From an uncultured Kordia sp. (lineage in GTDB: Bacteria; Bacteroidota; Bacteroidia; Flavobacteriales; Flavobacteriaceae): a stretch of 5,961 nucleotides of DNA. Position 1 is the stretch's first letter, and each line of letters opens with the position of its first letter. The stretch lies in contig CAJXHW010000121.1 of assembly GCA_913054565.1 (NCBI GenBank), forward strand, positions 1 through 5,961, read 5' to 3'. The notes below the pieces were generated by a model, which did not search any database, was not told the DNA's origin, and saw only the letters and a program-made list of their open reading frames with translations. Shown piece after piece: positions 1 to 5,930 of the stretch. A program made the translations under genes and the position numbers.

Positions 1-23
1 TCAGACGTGTGCTCTTCCGATCT
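1..23. other. Illumina adapter remnant (not genomic)
   Basis: The first 23 bases match the 3' end of the Illumina TruSeq/multiplexing read-2 adapter, including its characteristic GTGCTCTTCCGATCT end. The genomic sequence therefore starts at about base 24. This means the left edge is a contig or read end with untrimmed adapter, and anything reading across base 24 is artificial. The match is from memory of the adapter sequence and is essentially exact. Confidence 0.96.
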
Positions 24-89
24 GGGGTTATAGGCTTTATTGGTTTTATAGTTTTGTTTAAGGTATTCAAGTTTATAATTTCTTAACAT
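24..89 (-). CDS. possible start of a truncated downstream gene, unrecognised
   Basis: An ATG at 89-87 opens a frame of 22 codons that stays open until the adapter junction at base 24. It begins MLRNYKLEYLKQNYKTNKAY. It lies 25 bases downstream of the serine acetyltransferase stop and on the same strand, so it could be the next gene of the operon. I do not recognise the sequence. A cysteine synthase would be a natural neighbour here, but nothing in these residues shows it. In DNA this AT-rich, 22 open codons can easily occur by chance, and no terminator is visible between 114 and 24 to mark the operon end. Treat it as a weak candidate only. Confidence 0.2.
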
Positions 90-114
90 GGAACATTATT
101 TCATAATAGCATGA

Positions 115-888
115 TTAAATAGTTACTTCATTTTTTGAGGTAATTTTAATTTCTGATTGGTATGTAACTATTGAGTTTTTAGCAATAGACTTAGTAATCC
201 AAACATTTGCACCAATAATACTATTCTCACCAATAGTGATGTCACCTCCTAAAATGGTAGCATTGGCGTAAATAGTTACATTGTCTTCAACTGTAGGATG
301 TCTTTTTGTGTCACTTAAACTTTTCTTGACTTGAATACCACCTAAAGTAACTCCCTGAAATATGGTCACGCTATTTCTTATGATTGTAGTTTCTCCTATT
401 ACAATACCAGTAGCATGATCTATAAAAAAGGAATCACCAATAGTTGCTCCAGGGTGAATATCAGTACCAGTTAATCCGTGAGCATATTCACTCATCATTC
501 GTGGGATAATTGGAACATTTAATAAAAATAATTCTCTACTTATGCGATAAATTGCGATGGCATGAAACCCAGGGTAGGCCAAGTAAATTTCGTTTAAGCT
601 TTTAGCAGCAGGGTCACTTTTATAAGCTGCCAGAGCGTCTAAATCTAATCGTATACGAATGATTTCTAATTTAGAAACAAATTGTTGCCAGATATGTTCT
701 CCATTATTGATAGACAGTTGTGATGTGAGTTCAAAAAAGACTTTTTTTAAGGATATCAGTTCTTTTTCTTGTGCTTTTTTCTCATCAAAAAGGGTATAAA
801 ATAAGCCTTTGGTGAACATAGCAACGGTATCTTTTATACGAATATTATAAGTGCTTTTTTTGCTTTCTTTTTCTAACAGTAAACTCAT
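115..888 (-). CDS. cysE: serine O-acetyltransferase
   Basis: Acetylates L-serine with acetyl-CoA to O-acetylserine, the carbon acceptor for sulfide in cysteine synthesis; cytoplasmic. The 257 residues show the family order: an alpha-helical N-terminal part (about 1-130) containing DPAAKSLNEIYLAYPGFHA (92-110), then a left-handed beta-helix of hexapeptide repeats (about 140-245). The catalytic dyad is visible as Asp143 in TGTDIHPG and His158 in DHATGIVIGET; these correspond to the catalytic Asp143 and His158 of E. coli CysE. The protein ends in isoleucine. In known cysteine synthase complexes a C-terminal Ile inserts into the active site of CysK, so complex formation is plausible though unproven. 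The ATG at 888-886 is 10 bases after the ferredoxin stop, which supports this start. It is the last complete gene of the sulfite reduction operon and couples sulfide production to its acceptor. Length is normal for the Bacteroidota (EpsC-like) form. Confidence 0.95.
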   Translation of the reverse strand: MSLLLEKESKKSTYNIRIKDTVAMFTKGLFYTLFDEKKAQEKELISLKKVFFELTSQLSINNGEHIWQQFVSKLEIIRIRLDLDALAAYKSDPAAKSLNEIYLAYPGFHAIAIYRISRELFLLNVPIIPRMMSEYAHGLTGTDIHPGATIGDSFFIDHATGIVIGETTIIRNSVTIFQGVTLGGIQVKKSLSDTKRHPTVEDNVTIYANATILGGDITIGENSIIGANVWITKSIAKNSIVTYQSEIKITSKNEVTI

Positions 889-898
889 GATGTTATAA

Positions 899-1225
899 TT
901 ATTCCGGTGCTAATTCTAATTTGAAACCATTTAAACTTGTGGTAATTGCAATTTGACCCCCTAATCGACTATTGTCTTTAACATAAAAGGCTTCTACTAG
1001 TATGGCATCTTCATCATCACCCATTTCTAGCAGTTCATAATTGGATGTTATATAACATTGGCAAGAGGTACAAATAGCCATACCGCCACAAATACCAATT
1101 GTTCCTTCTTGGACTAGTTCATATGAGCTGACTACTTCCATTAGATTCATAGTTATGTCTGTTGGCGCTAATGCGTTATGGGTTTTTCCTTGACGGTCAG
1201 TAATATGTAATGTGATATCTGACAT
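899..1225 (-). CDS. adrenodoxin-type 2Fe-2S ferredoxin with a missing fourth Cys ligand
   Basis: A small electron carrier of 108 residues, probably passing electrons from the adjacent NADPH-dependent reductase to the sulfite reductase. The fold is recognisable from the N-terminal beta-hairpin, the cluster loop GICGGMAICTSCQCY (44-58) with Cys46-x5-Cys52-x2-Cys55, the acidic MGDDEDA stretch (68-74), and the C-terminal LELAPE. In adrenodoxin-type ferredoxins the fourth ligand lies in an S-R-L-x-C-Q motif; here that motif reads NSRLGGQIAIT and the ligand position is Gly90, encoded by GGT where TGT would be expected. An extra cysteine, Cys57, is present, but a cysteine at this place also occurs in normal members (for example E. 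coli Fdx), so it is not obviously a replacement. The gene sits between the reductase (16-base gap) and the acetyltransferase (10-base gap). The identity as a ferredoxin family member is clear; whether it binds a normal cluster is not. Confidence 0.9.
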   Translation of the reverse strand: MSDITLHITDRQGKTHNALAPTDITMNLMEVVSSYELVQEGTIGICGGMAICTSCQCYITSNYELLEMGDDEDAILVEAFYVKDNSRLGGQIAITTSLNGFKLELAPE

Positions 1226-1241
1226 AATGTTTCTTGTTAGT

Positions 1242-2327
1242 TTATATTTCTAATACAGAGACTTTTGGTTTTTGATTAATTTTTATTACTTCAGATTTTT
1301 TAGCAATCTTTTTAGAACCATCAAACCCTTCAACACCACCAACGGTTGTATATTTCATCACGTACTTTTTATCAGGATTGATTAATTTATACGCATATTG
1401 AACGGCTATTGTAGCTTCATGGAAACCACATAAAATCAGTTTCAATTTACCAGGATATGTGTTTACATCTCCAATGGCATATACTCCAGGAATGTTTGTA
1501 CTATAATCTAAGCTGTTATTTACTACTATTGCATTTTTTTCTATTTCTAGCCCCCATTCTCCAATAGGACCAAGTTTAGGTGATAAACCGAATAAAGGAA
1601 TAAAATGATCACATTCTTTTACTATACTCCCTTCTACTTTATGATTTATAGTTACGGCATTTACATGCTTATCACCATGAATTTCTTTTACTTCAGCCTC
1701 TGTGATTAAGTTGATTTTGCCTTGTTTAGATAATGCAACAACTTTTTCCACAGAGTCTAATGCGCCTCTAAAATCATTACGTCTGTGAATTAACGATACC
1801 TCACTAGCTACATCAGCTAAAAATATAGACCAATCTAGAGCAGAATCACCACCACCAGAAATAACCACTCGTTTGTTACGGTAAAATTCAGGGTCTCTAA
1901 TAATATATTCAACACCATGATCTTCATAATTTGTAATGTTTTCAATTGGAGGTTTTCTTGGTTCAAAAGAACCTAATCCGCCAGCAATAAATACAACAGG
2001 TGCTTGATGTTTAGTACCTCTGCTTGTAGTCACTATAAAAGAACCGTCATCTTGTTTTTCAATAGTTTCAGCACGTTCTCCTAAGGTGTATCCTGGTTCA
2101 AATGGTTTTATTTGTGCAGATAAATTATCTATTAAATCTCCTGCTAAAACTTCTGGAAATGCAGGAATATCATAAATAGGTTTTTTAGGATAAATTTCTG
2201 AACATTGCCCTCCGGGTTGAGGTAGTGCATCTATTAGATGACAACGCAATTTTAATAATCCTGCTTCAAAAACGGTAAACATTCCTACTGGTCCTGCTCC
2301 GATTATAAGTATATCTGTTTTAATCAT
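1242..2327 (-). CDS. ferredoxin--NADP+ reductase, thioredoxin-reductase-like type
   Basis: An FAD flavoprotein of 361 residues expected to move electrons between NADPH and a ferredoxin. The FAD-binding motif is GAGPVG (10-15), with QPGGQCSEIYPKKPIYDIP (37-55) next to it. The NADPH domain has GGGDSALDW (158-166) and the HRR triad (181-183) that usually contacts the 2'-phosphate of NADPH. The second FAD motif is GDVNTYPGKLKLI (286-298), followed by GFHEA (301-305). There is no CxxC redox disulfide in the NADPH domain, which separates it from true thioredoxin reductases and fits the TrxR-like FNR family. A Lys-rich tail of about 25 residues follows the core, somewhat longer than I expect for the family. 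The ATG at 2327-2325 is one base after the stop of the upstream gene, so translation is probably coupled. The ferredoxin immediately downstream is its likely partner, and the sulfite reductase the likely final acceptor. Confidence 0.93.
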   Translation of the reverse strand: MIKTDILIIGAGPVGMFTVFEAGLLKLRCHLIDALPQPGGQCSEIYPKKPIYDIPAFPEVLAGDLIDNLSAQIKPFEPGYTLGERAETIEKQDDGSFIVTTSRGTKHQAPVVFIAGGLGSFEPRKPPIENITNYEDHGVEYIIRDPEFYRNKRVVISGGGDSALDWSIFLADVASEVSLIHRRNDFRGALDSVEKVVALSKQGKINLITEAEVKEIHGDKHVNAVTINHKVEGSIVKECDHFIPLFGLSPKLGPIGEWGLEIEKNAIVVNNSLDYSTNIPGVYAIGDVNTYPGKLKLILCGFHEATIAVQYAYKLINPDKKYVMKYTTVGGVEGFDGSKKIAKKSEVIKINQKPKVSVLEI

Positions 2328-2328
2328 T

Positions 2329-2913
2329 TTATTCTGTTATTAAACTTTTTGTTAATTGATTTAAAAGGGTTACTTTTTCTTTAAAACTTAGTTTTAATGT
2401 TTGTCTATAATTATTTAAATTTTCAGCTAATGAATTGATGTCATCTGGAATAACATCTTCAAATAACTGACGCAATCGTTTTGCCATTGTAGGTGATTTG
2501 CCATTTGTTGAGATTGCAATTTTCACATTTCCTTTTGTTACTATACCTCCTAAGAAGAAATCACATAATTCAGGCGTATCAGCAATATTGACTAATATGT
2601 TTCTGACTTTCGCTTCTTTCTGAATAATCTTATTTACTTCTTTGTTGCTAGTAGCGCCTATTACCAAGTGTTGATTTTGTAAAGAAAAATAATGATAAGT
2701 TCCATGTATGATTTTTACTTGATGCCTTTTAGCTAATATTAATAACTCGGCATCAAATTCCTTTGCTAACAATGTAACTTTTGCATTAGGGCTAGATTTC
2801 AACAAAAAGCCTAGTTTTTCAAATGCTACATTTCCACCGCCAACAATCAATACATTTAATTGGTGTACTTTTAAGAATATTGGGTACAATTCATTTTGTT
2901 GTTCTACTATCAT
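2329..2913 (-). CDS. precorrin-2 dehydrogenase / sirohydrochlorin ferrochelatase
   Basis: Performs the last two steps of siroheme synthesis: NAD+-dependent oxidation of precorrin-2 to sirohydrochlorin, and probably iron insertion. At 194 residues it matches the stand-alone Met8p form, equivalent to the N-terminal half of CysG. The Rossmann motif is VGGGNVAFEK (24-33). The signature NIADTPELCDFFLGGIV (109-125) contains Asp112, corresponding to the catalytic Asp of Met8p/CysG, and is followed by KIAISTNGKSPTMAKRLR (131-148), the conserved G-x-SP-x-x-A-x-x-LR segment. Its start codon overlaps the stop of cobA in an ATGA arrangement (2913-2910), so the two are translationally coupled, and together they do what fused CysG does in enterobacteria. 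The family and pathway assignment is secure. Whether this protein alone chelates iron in this organism is inferred from the family; no CbiX/SirB-like chelatase is present in the window. Confidence 0.93.
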   Translation of the reverse strand: MIVEQQNELYPIFLKVHQLNVLIVGGGNVAFEKLGFLLKSSPNAKVTLLAKEFDAELLILAKRHQVKIIHGTYHYFSLQNQHLVIGATSNKEVNKIIQKEAKVRNILVNIADTPELCDFFLGGIVTKGNVKIAISTNGKSPTMAKRLRQLFEDVIPDDINSLAENLNNYRQTLKLSFKEKVTLLNQLTKSLITE

Positions 2914-3701
2914 AACACTAACTCTTTTGTGATAACCTCATTTTTAACTTTTGCTAGTTGTGCTCTATGGCTTACAACTTCACCAAAAACTATAATTGCT
3001 GGGTTGGAGAGGTTGTTTTTATACACTACTTTTTCAATAGTATCAACCGTACCAATACCTATTTTTTCTCTAACAGTTGTACCATTTTGAATAACGGCAA
3101 CTGGTAAGTTGTTTTTTCCTTGCTTTTGAAATAATTTTACTATTTCAGGTAACTTAGCCATCCCCATTAAGATAACAACTGTTGCATTAGATTTTGTGGA
3201 TAGTGCAATATCTTCAGACAATTTGTGCTGTTTGTTAGTACCTGTAATTACCCAAAAACTTTCCGCACTTCCACGTTTTGTTAAAGGGATGTTTTGATAA
3301 GCAGGAACCGCTAATGATGATGAAATTCCAGGGACTATTGCTGTTTCTAATCCAAAACTTGCTGCATATTCCATTTCTTCAGCACCACGACCAAAAATAA
3401 AAGGATCACCACCTTTTAAACGCACGACATGTCCGTTAGATTTTGCTCTAGCAACTATCAGTTCGTTAATTTGTTCTTGTTTGTATTTATAGCAACCTCT
3501 TCGTTTTCCAACAAAAATTAATTCTGCACTTGGCTTTGTATAATCAAGTAGGTTTTCATTCACTAATGCATCATATAAAACGACGTCAGCACGTTTAAGT
3601 ACTTTTACAGCTTTTAATGTAATCAAGTCCGGATCTCCAGGACCAGCTCCAACTACAGTTAATTTAGCCGATTTTTGAGTAATACTGATATTAGTTTTCA
3701 T
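2910..3701 (-). CDS. cobA: uroporphyrinogen-III C-methyltransferase
   Basis: Transfers two methyl groups from S-adenosylmethionine to uroporphyrinogen III at C2 and C7, giving precorrin-2, the precursor of siroheme. The 263 residues form a single SUMT domain: LTVVGAGPGDPDLITLKA (14-31), LYDALV (42-47), GKRRG (65-69), the SAM-binding RLKGGDPFIFGRGAEE (94-109), VPGISSSLAVPAY (123-135) and IPLTKRG (138-144). The start ATG (3701-3699) lies inside the end of the reductase gene; the two frames overlap by 11 bases, and the downstream gene overlaps by 4, so all three are tightly coupled. The siroheme product is the cofactor of the enzyme encoded just upstream, and with no cobalamin genes nearby siroheme is the evident purpose. 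A complete, ordinary member of the family. Confidence 0.95.
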   Translation of the reverse strand: MKTNISITQKSAKLTVVGAGPGDPDLITLKAVKVLKRADVVLYDALVNENLLDYTKPSAELIFVGKRRGCYKYKQEQINELIVARAKSNGHVVRLKGGDPFIFGRGAEEMEYAASFGLETAIVPGISSSLAVPAYQNIPLTKRGSAESFWVITGTNKQHKLSEDIALSTKSNATVVILMGMAKLPEIVKLFQKQGKNNLPVAVIQNGTTVREKIGIGTVDTIEKVVYKNNLSNPAIIVFGEVVSHRAQLAKVKNEVITKELVL

Positions 3702-5799
3702 GTTCTATTTGTTTTAATCTGAATGCATCTACTTGTTTGTAAAAAGCTTTTACTTGAGTTAAATAGTTTTTTGTAAATTCTTCAGTAGGTTCATTTTCTT
3801 TTATTTGATATACCAGTTCAGAAAATGTTCCTGTAAGTTCAATTTTATAGGGTGTAACAAAATGTTCGTCAAATGATTTAATAATTCCTATTTGCGTATT
3901 AGTTTTTACACCTTCAGCTGTTAATAATGCCTTGGCAGTATTTACTAAAGCAGTATAGGAATAGTAAATACTATCTGACCATTGCTTTTTTAACAAAGAC
4001 TCTTCTGCATTTTCTAATTTTTCTTCACTTTCAAATAGTAAGGTTGCTACTAAATCTATTACGACTCCAGCGCATTCTCCAACACCAATTGCCTTGATGT
4101 ATTTTTGATCATGCCCCCAATCAATAAAATCACTGTCTTCTAAACTTGTTAAGTCTGCTAATGGTTTTAATAGCTCATAGAAATATATTTTTCCCAAACG
4201 ATCATAATAATTTAAAAAGAGTTCATTTTCTTTAACGTTTTTATCGTAATCATTTAAAATTAAACGAAGTGCTTCTGGACCTCTTTTACTTGGTATTTTT
4301 ATGACTTTATCGGAAAAACGCCCTTGACCGTTTCCTGAAATTCCACCTCCTAATAATATTTGTATGGCTGGGGCTAATAAAGCTCCTACTTTTATGGACA
4401 TCCCTTGAAAACCAATTTGCGCCATGTTATGCTGTCCACATGCATTCATACAACCGCTAATTTTGATAGCGATTTCATGGTTGTTTACATAGTGAGGGTA
4501 CTCTTTTTTTAGCACATTTTCTAACACAGCAGCAATACCGGTGCTACTAGAAATACCTAAATTACAGGTGTCAGTGCCTGGGCAAGCGGTGATATCTTGT
4601 GTGCTATTGTAACCAAGTTCTGCAAACCCTATTTTATCTAATTCAACATAAAATAAGGGTAACAGTTCTTCTTTTACATGTCGAATTAAAATATCTTGAC
4701 GTAGCGTTAATCGCAATTCATTATTGGCATACTTCTTAATTAAATCGGCTAACAACCTTGCTTTAGGCGTGTAAAAATCACCTAAATGAACTTTTATACC
4801 AATAGCAAACAAACCCTCTTGTTTTTGTTTAATGACATTTGATGCTTTCCATAATTCAAAGGCTTTTTGGTCATTAATTTTAATAGCAGGAACTGTAATA
4901 GGGTTTATTTCAATAGCCTTATCAAATTCACCTGTATCAATAGGATATGTTTGATATGCTAATGCTTTTTGTTCTTCTTCAACTAAAGCTATAAGGCCGT
5001 TTAAACCTATATCTTTAACTAAGAATTTCATTCTAGCTTTTGCTCGTTTTAAACGTTCTCCATTTCTATCAAAAACACGTAACACGCCTTCAATAAAAGG
5101 AATTATTTTATCAGCCTCTAAAAAGTCATATGCAACATCAGCATGGCGTGGTTGTGATCCTAAACCACCAGCGATTAATACTTTAAACCCTTTTATTGTT
5201 TTACCATTAATAACTTTTGTTTTGGCAATAAGCCCTACATCATGAATAAAACTAATAGCAGTATCAGCATCAGTTCCTGAAAAAGAAATTTTAACTTTTC
5301 GTCCCATTTCTTGACAAATAGGGTTACGTAAGAAAAATTTAAAAGTAGCATCTGCATAAGGAGAAACATCAAACACTTCATTTACATCAATTCCAGCTGT
5401 TTCTGAAGCAGTTATATTTCTAACAGCATTACCACAAGCTTCACGTAAAGTAATATCGTTCTTTTCTAGTTTTGCCCATAATTCAGGGGTACGATCAAGA
5501 CTTACGTGATGTATTTGTATATCTTGACGTGTTGTAATGTGTAATCGTCCTCTAGAATATTCATCAGATACATCTGCGATACGATGTAATTGCTCAGATG
5601 TAACTCGCCCAAAAGGTAATTTTATACGAATCATTTGTACTCCAAATTGTCGTTGCCCGTATACACCACGTGCTAAACGAAGACTTCTAAAACGTTCTTC
5701 ATCAATTTTACCTTCTTTGAATAAACGAATTTTACGTTCCAATTCTAAGATGTCTTTTTCTACAATTGGGTTTTCTATTTCTGATCTAAAACTTTGCAT
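3691..5799 (-). CDS. siroheme sulfite (or nitrite) reductase fused to a C-terminal HEPN domain
   Basis: Catalyses six-electron reduction of sulfite to sulfide (or nitrite to ammonia) on a siroheme/4Fe-4S centre; cytoplasmic. The 702-residue protein has two ferredoxin-like half-domains with the paired motifs HITTRQDIQIHH (87-98) and LTLRQDILIRH (364-374), plus GGLGSQPRHAD (211-221). The cluster-siroheme ligands are Cys406-x5-Cys412 in ACPGTDTCNLG and Cys450-x3-Cys454 in GCMNACGQH. After about residue 550 comes a linker with GVGECAG (572-578) and a helical HEPN-like domain (about 590-700, with SDSIYYSYTALVNTAKALL at 608-626). No R-x4-6-H ribonuclease motif is apparent in it. Such fusions are, to my knowledge, a usual Bacteroidota form. 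Sulfite rather than nitrite is inferred from the neighbouring serine acetyltransferase and the Met/Cys leader. The ATG at 5799-5797 is the first in frame after the leader terminator and has no Shine-Dalgarno sequence, as is common in this phylum. It is the first structural gene of the operon. Confidence 0.93.
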   Translation of the reverse strand: MQSFRSEIENPIVEKDILELERKIRLFKEGKIDEERFRSLRLARGVYGQRQFGVQMIRIKLPFGRVTSEQLHRIADVSDEYSRGRLHITTRQDIQIHHVSLDRTPELWAKLEKNDITLREACGNAVRNITASETAGIDVNEVFDVSPYADATFKFFLRNPICQEMGRKVKISFSGTDADTAISFIHDVGLIAKTKVINGKTIKGFKVLIAGGLGSQPRHADVAYDFLEADKIIPFIEGVLRVFDRNGERLKRAKARMKFLVKDIGLNGLIALVEEEQKALAYQTYPIDTGEFDKAIEINPITVPAIKINDQKAFELWKASNVIKQKQEGLFAIGIKVHLGDFYTPKARLLADLIKKYANNELRLTLRQDILIRHVKEELLPLFYVELDKIGFAELGYNSTQDITACPGTDTCNLGISSSTGIAAVLENVLKKEYPHYVNNHEIAIKISGCMNACGQHNMAQIGFQGMSIKVGALLAPAIQILLGGGISGNGQGRFSDKVIKIPSKRGPEALRLILNDYDKNVKENELFLNYYDRLGKIYFYELLKPLADLTSLEDSDFIDWGHDQKYIKAIGVGECAGVVIDLVATLLFESEEKLENAEESLLKKQWSDSIYYSYTALVNTAKALLTAEGVKTNTQIGIIKSFDEHFVTPYKIELTGTFSELVYQIKENEPTEEFTKNYLTQVKAFYKQVDAFRLKQIEHEN

Positions 5800-5821
5800 G
5801 TTGTATTGTGTTTTTTGGCAT

Positions 5822-5861
5822 AAAAAAAAGTCCTGATGACATGTGTCAAAAGGACTTTTTT
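5822..5861 (-). terminator. intrinsic terminator in the leader (attenuator)
   Basis: On the minus strand AAAAAAGTCCT (5861-5851) pairs with AGGACTTTTTT (5834-5824), giving 11 base pairs. After a 2x2 internal loop there is a further four-pair stem TGAC/GTCA (5848-5845 with 5840-5837) closed by loop ACAT. The stem ends in a run of eight U residues (5829-5822). It ends 22 bases before the reductase start codon, so it cannot be the end of that gene; it would stop operon transcription early unless prevented. The A-rich arm means it could also act on the plus strand, but no plus-strand gene is seen upstream of it. Confidence 0.85.
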
Positions 5862-5892
5862 ATTAACCAACTTAATTTAAAAAATTGTCCTT
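5850..5892 (-). promoter_or_regulatory. putative antiterminator hairpin
   Basis: On the minus strand three blocks AAGGAC (5892-5887), TTTTTT (5884-5879) and ATTAA (5876-5872) pair with GTCCTT (5855-5850), AAAAAA (5861-5856) and TTAAT (5866-5862). This gives 17 base pairs with two AA bulges on the 5' side and a GTTGG loop (5871-5867). The 3' arm contains the entire 5' arm of the terminator, so only one of the two can form. The 5' arm overlaps the last codons and stop of the leader reading frame, so a ribosome that finishes the leader would block it. Pairing was worked out by eye; energies were not calculated. Confidence 0.6.
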
Positions 5893-5930
5893 ATGTATTT
5901 GTGAAGTAAATGCATACAGCCCATCATCAT
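5877..5930 (-). CDS. Met/Cys-rich leader peptide (candidate)
   Basis: A 17-codon frame, ATG at 5930-5928 to TAA at 5879-5877, reads MMMGCMHLLHKYIRTIF. Four of its first six residues are Met and one is Cys, the two sulfur amino acids served by the operon. Its stop codon lies in the 5' arm of the putative antiterminator, and the terminator follows 15 bases later. This is the arrangement of attenuation leader peptides, with the ribosome stalling at Met/Cys codons when the charged tRNAs are scarce. No Shine-Dalgarno sequence is seen, which is not informative in Bacteroidota. Caveat: the frame has no stop between the first ATG and the window edge at 5961, so this could be the C-terminal end of a longer upstream gene, although no in-frame ATG exists at 5931-5961. 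Confidence 0.6.
   Translation of the reverse strand: MMMGCMHLLHKYIRTIF
5892..5916 (-). promoter_or_regulatory. possible pause hairpin within the leader reading frame
   Basis: On the minus strand TATGCATTT (5916-5908) pairs with AAATACATA (5900-5892): eight base pairs with one C-A mismatch and the seven-base loop ACTTCAC. It starts at the Cys/Met codons and ends where the antiterminator begins, in the place of the 1:2 pause structure of classical attenuators. It is AT-rich and weak, so it may be chance. Confidence 0.35.

Noticed and set aside
95..108. Small palindrome ATTAT-TTC-ATAAT after the serine acetyltransferase, as an operon terminator
   Set aside because: Only five A-T pairs around a three-base loop, with no GC core and no T-tract on the minus strand; too weak to call.
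2896..3090. Plus-strand 64-codon hydrophobic open frame
   Set aside because: It is antisense to the end of cobA and the start of the dehydrogenase gene; the hydrophobicity follows from the reverse complement of those genes and no context supports it.
5537..5836. Plus-strand 99-codon open frame opposite the reductase start and terminator
   Set aside because: It is antisense to a well-conserved reductase N-terminus, runs through the terminator hairpin, and its translation is Cys/Arg/Ser-rich without any recognisable domain; a shadow frame.
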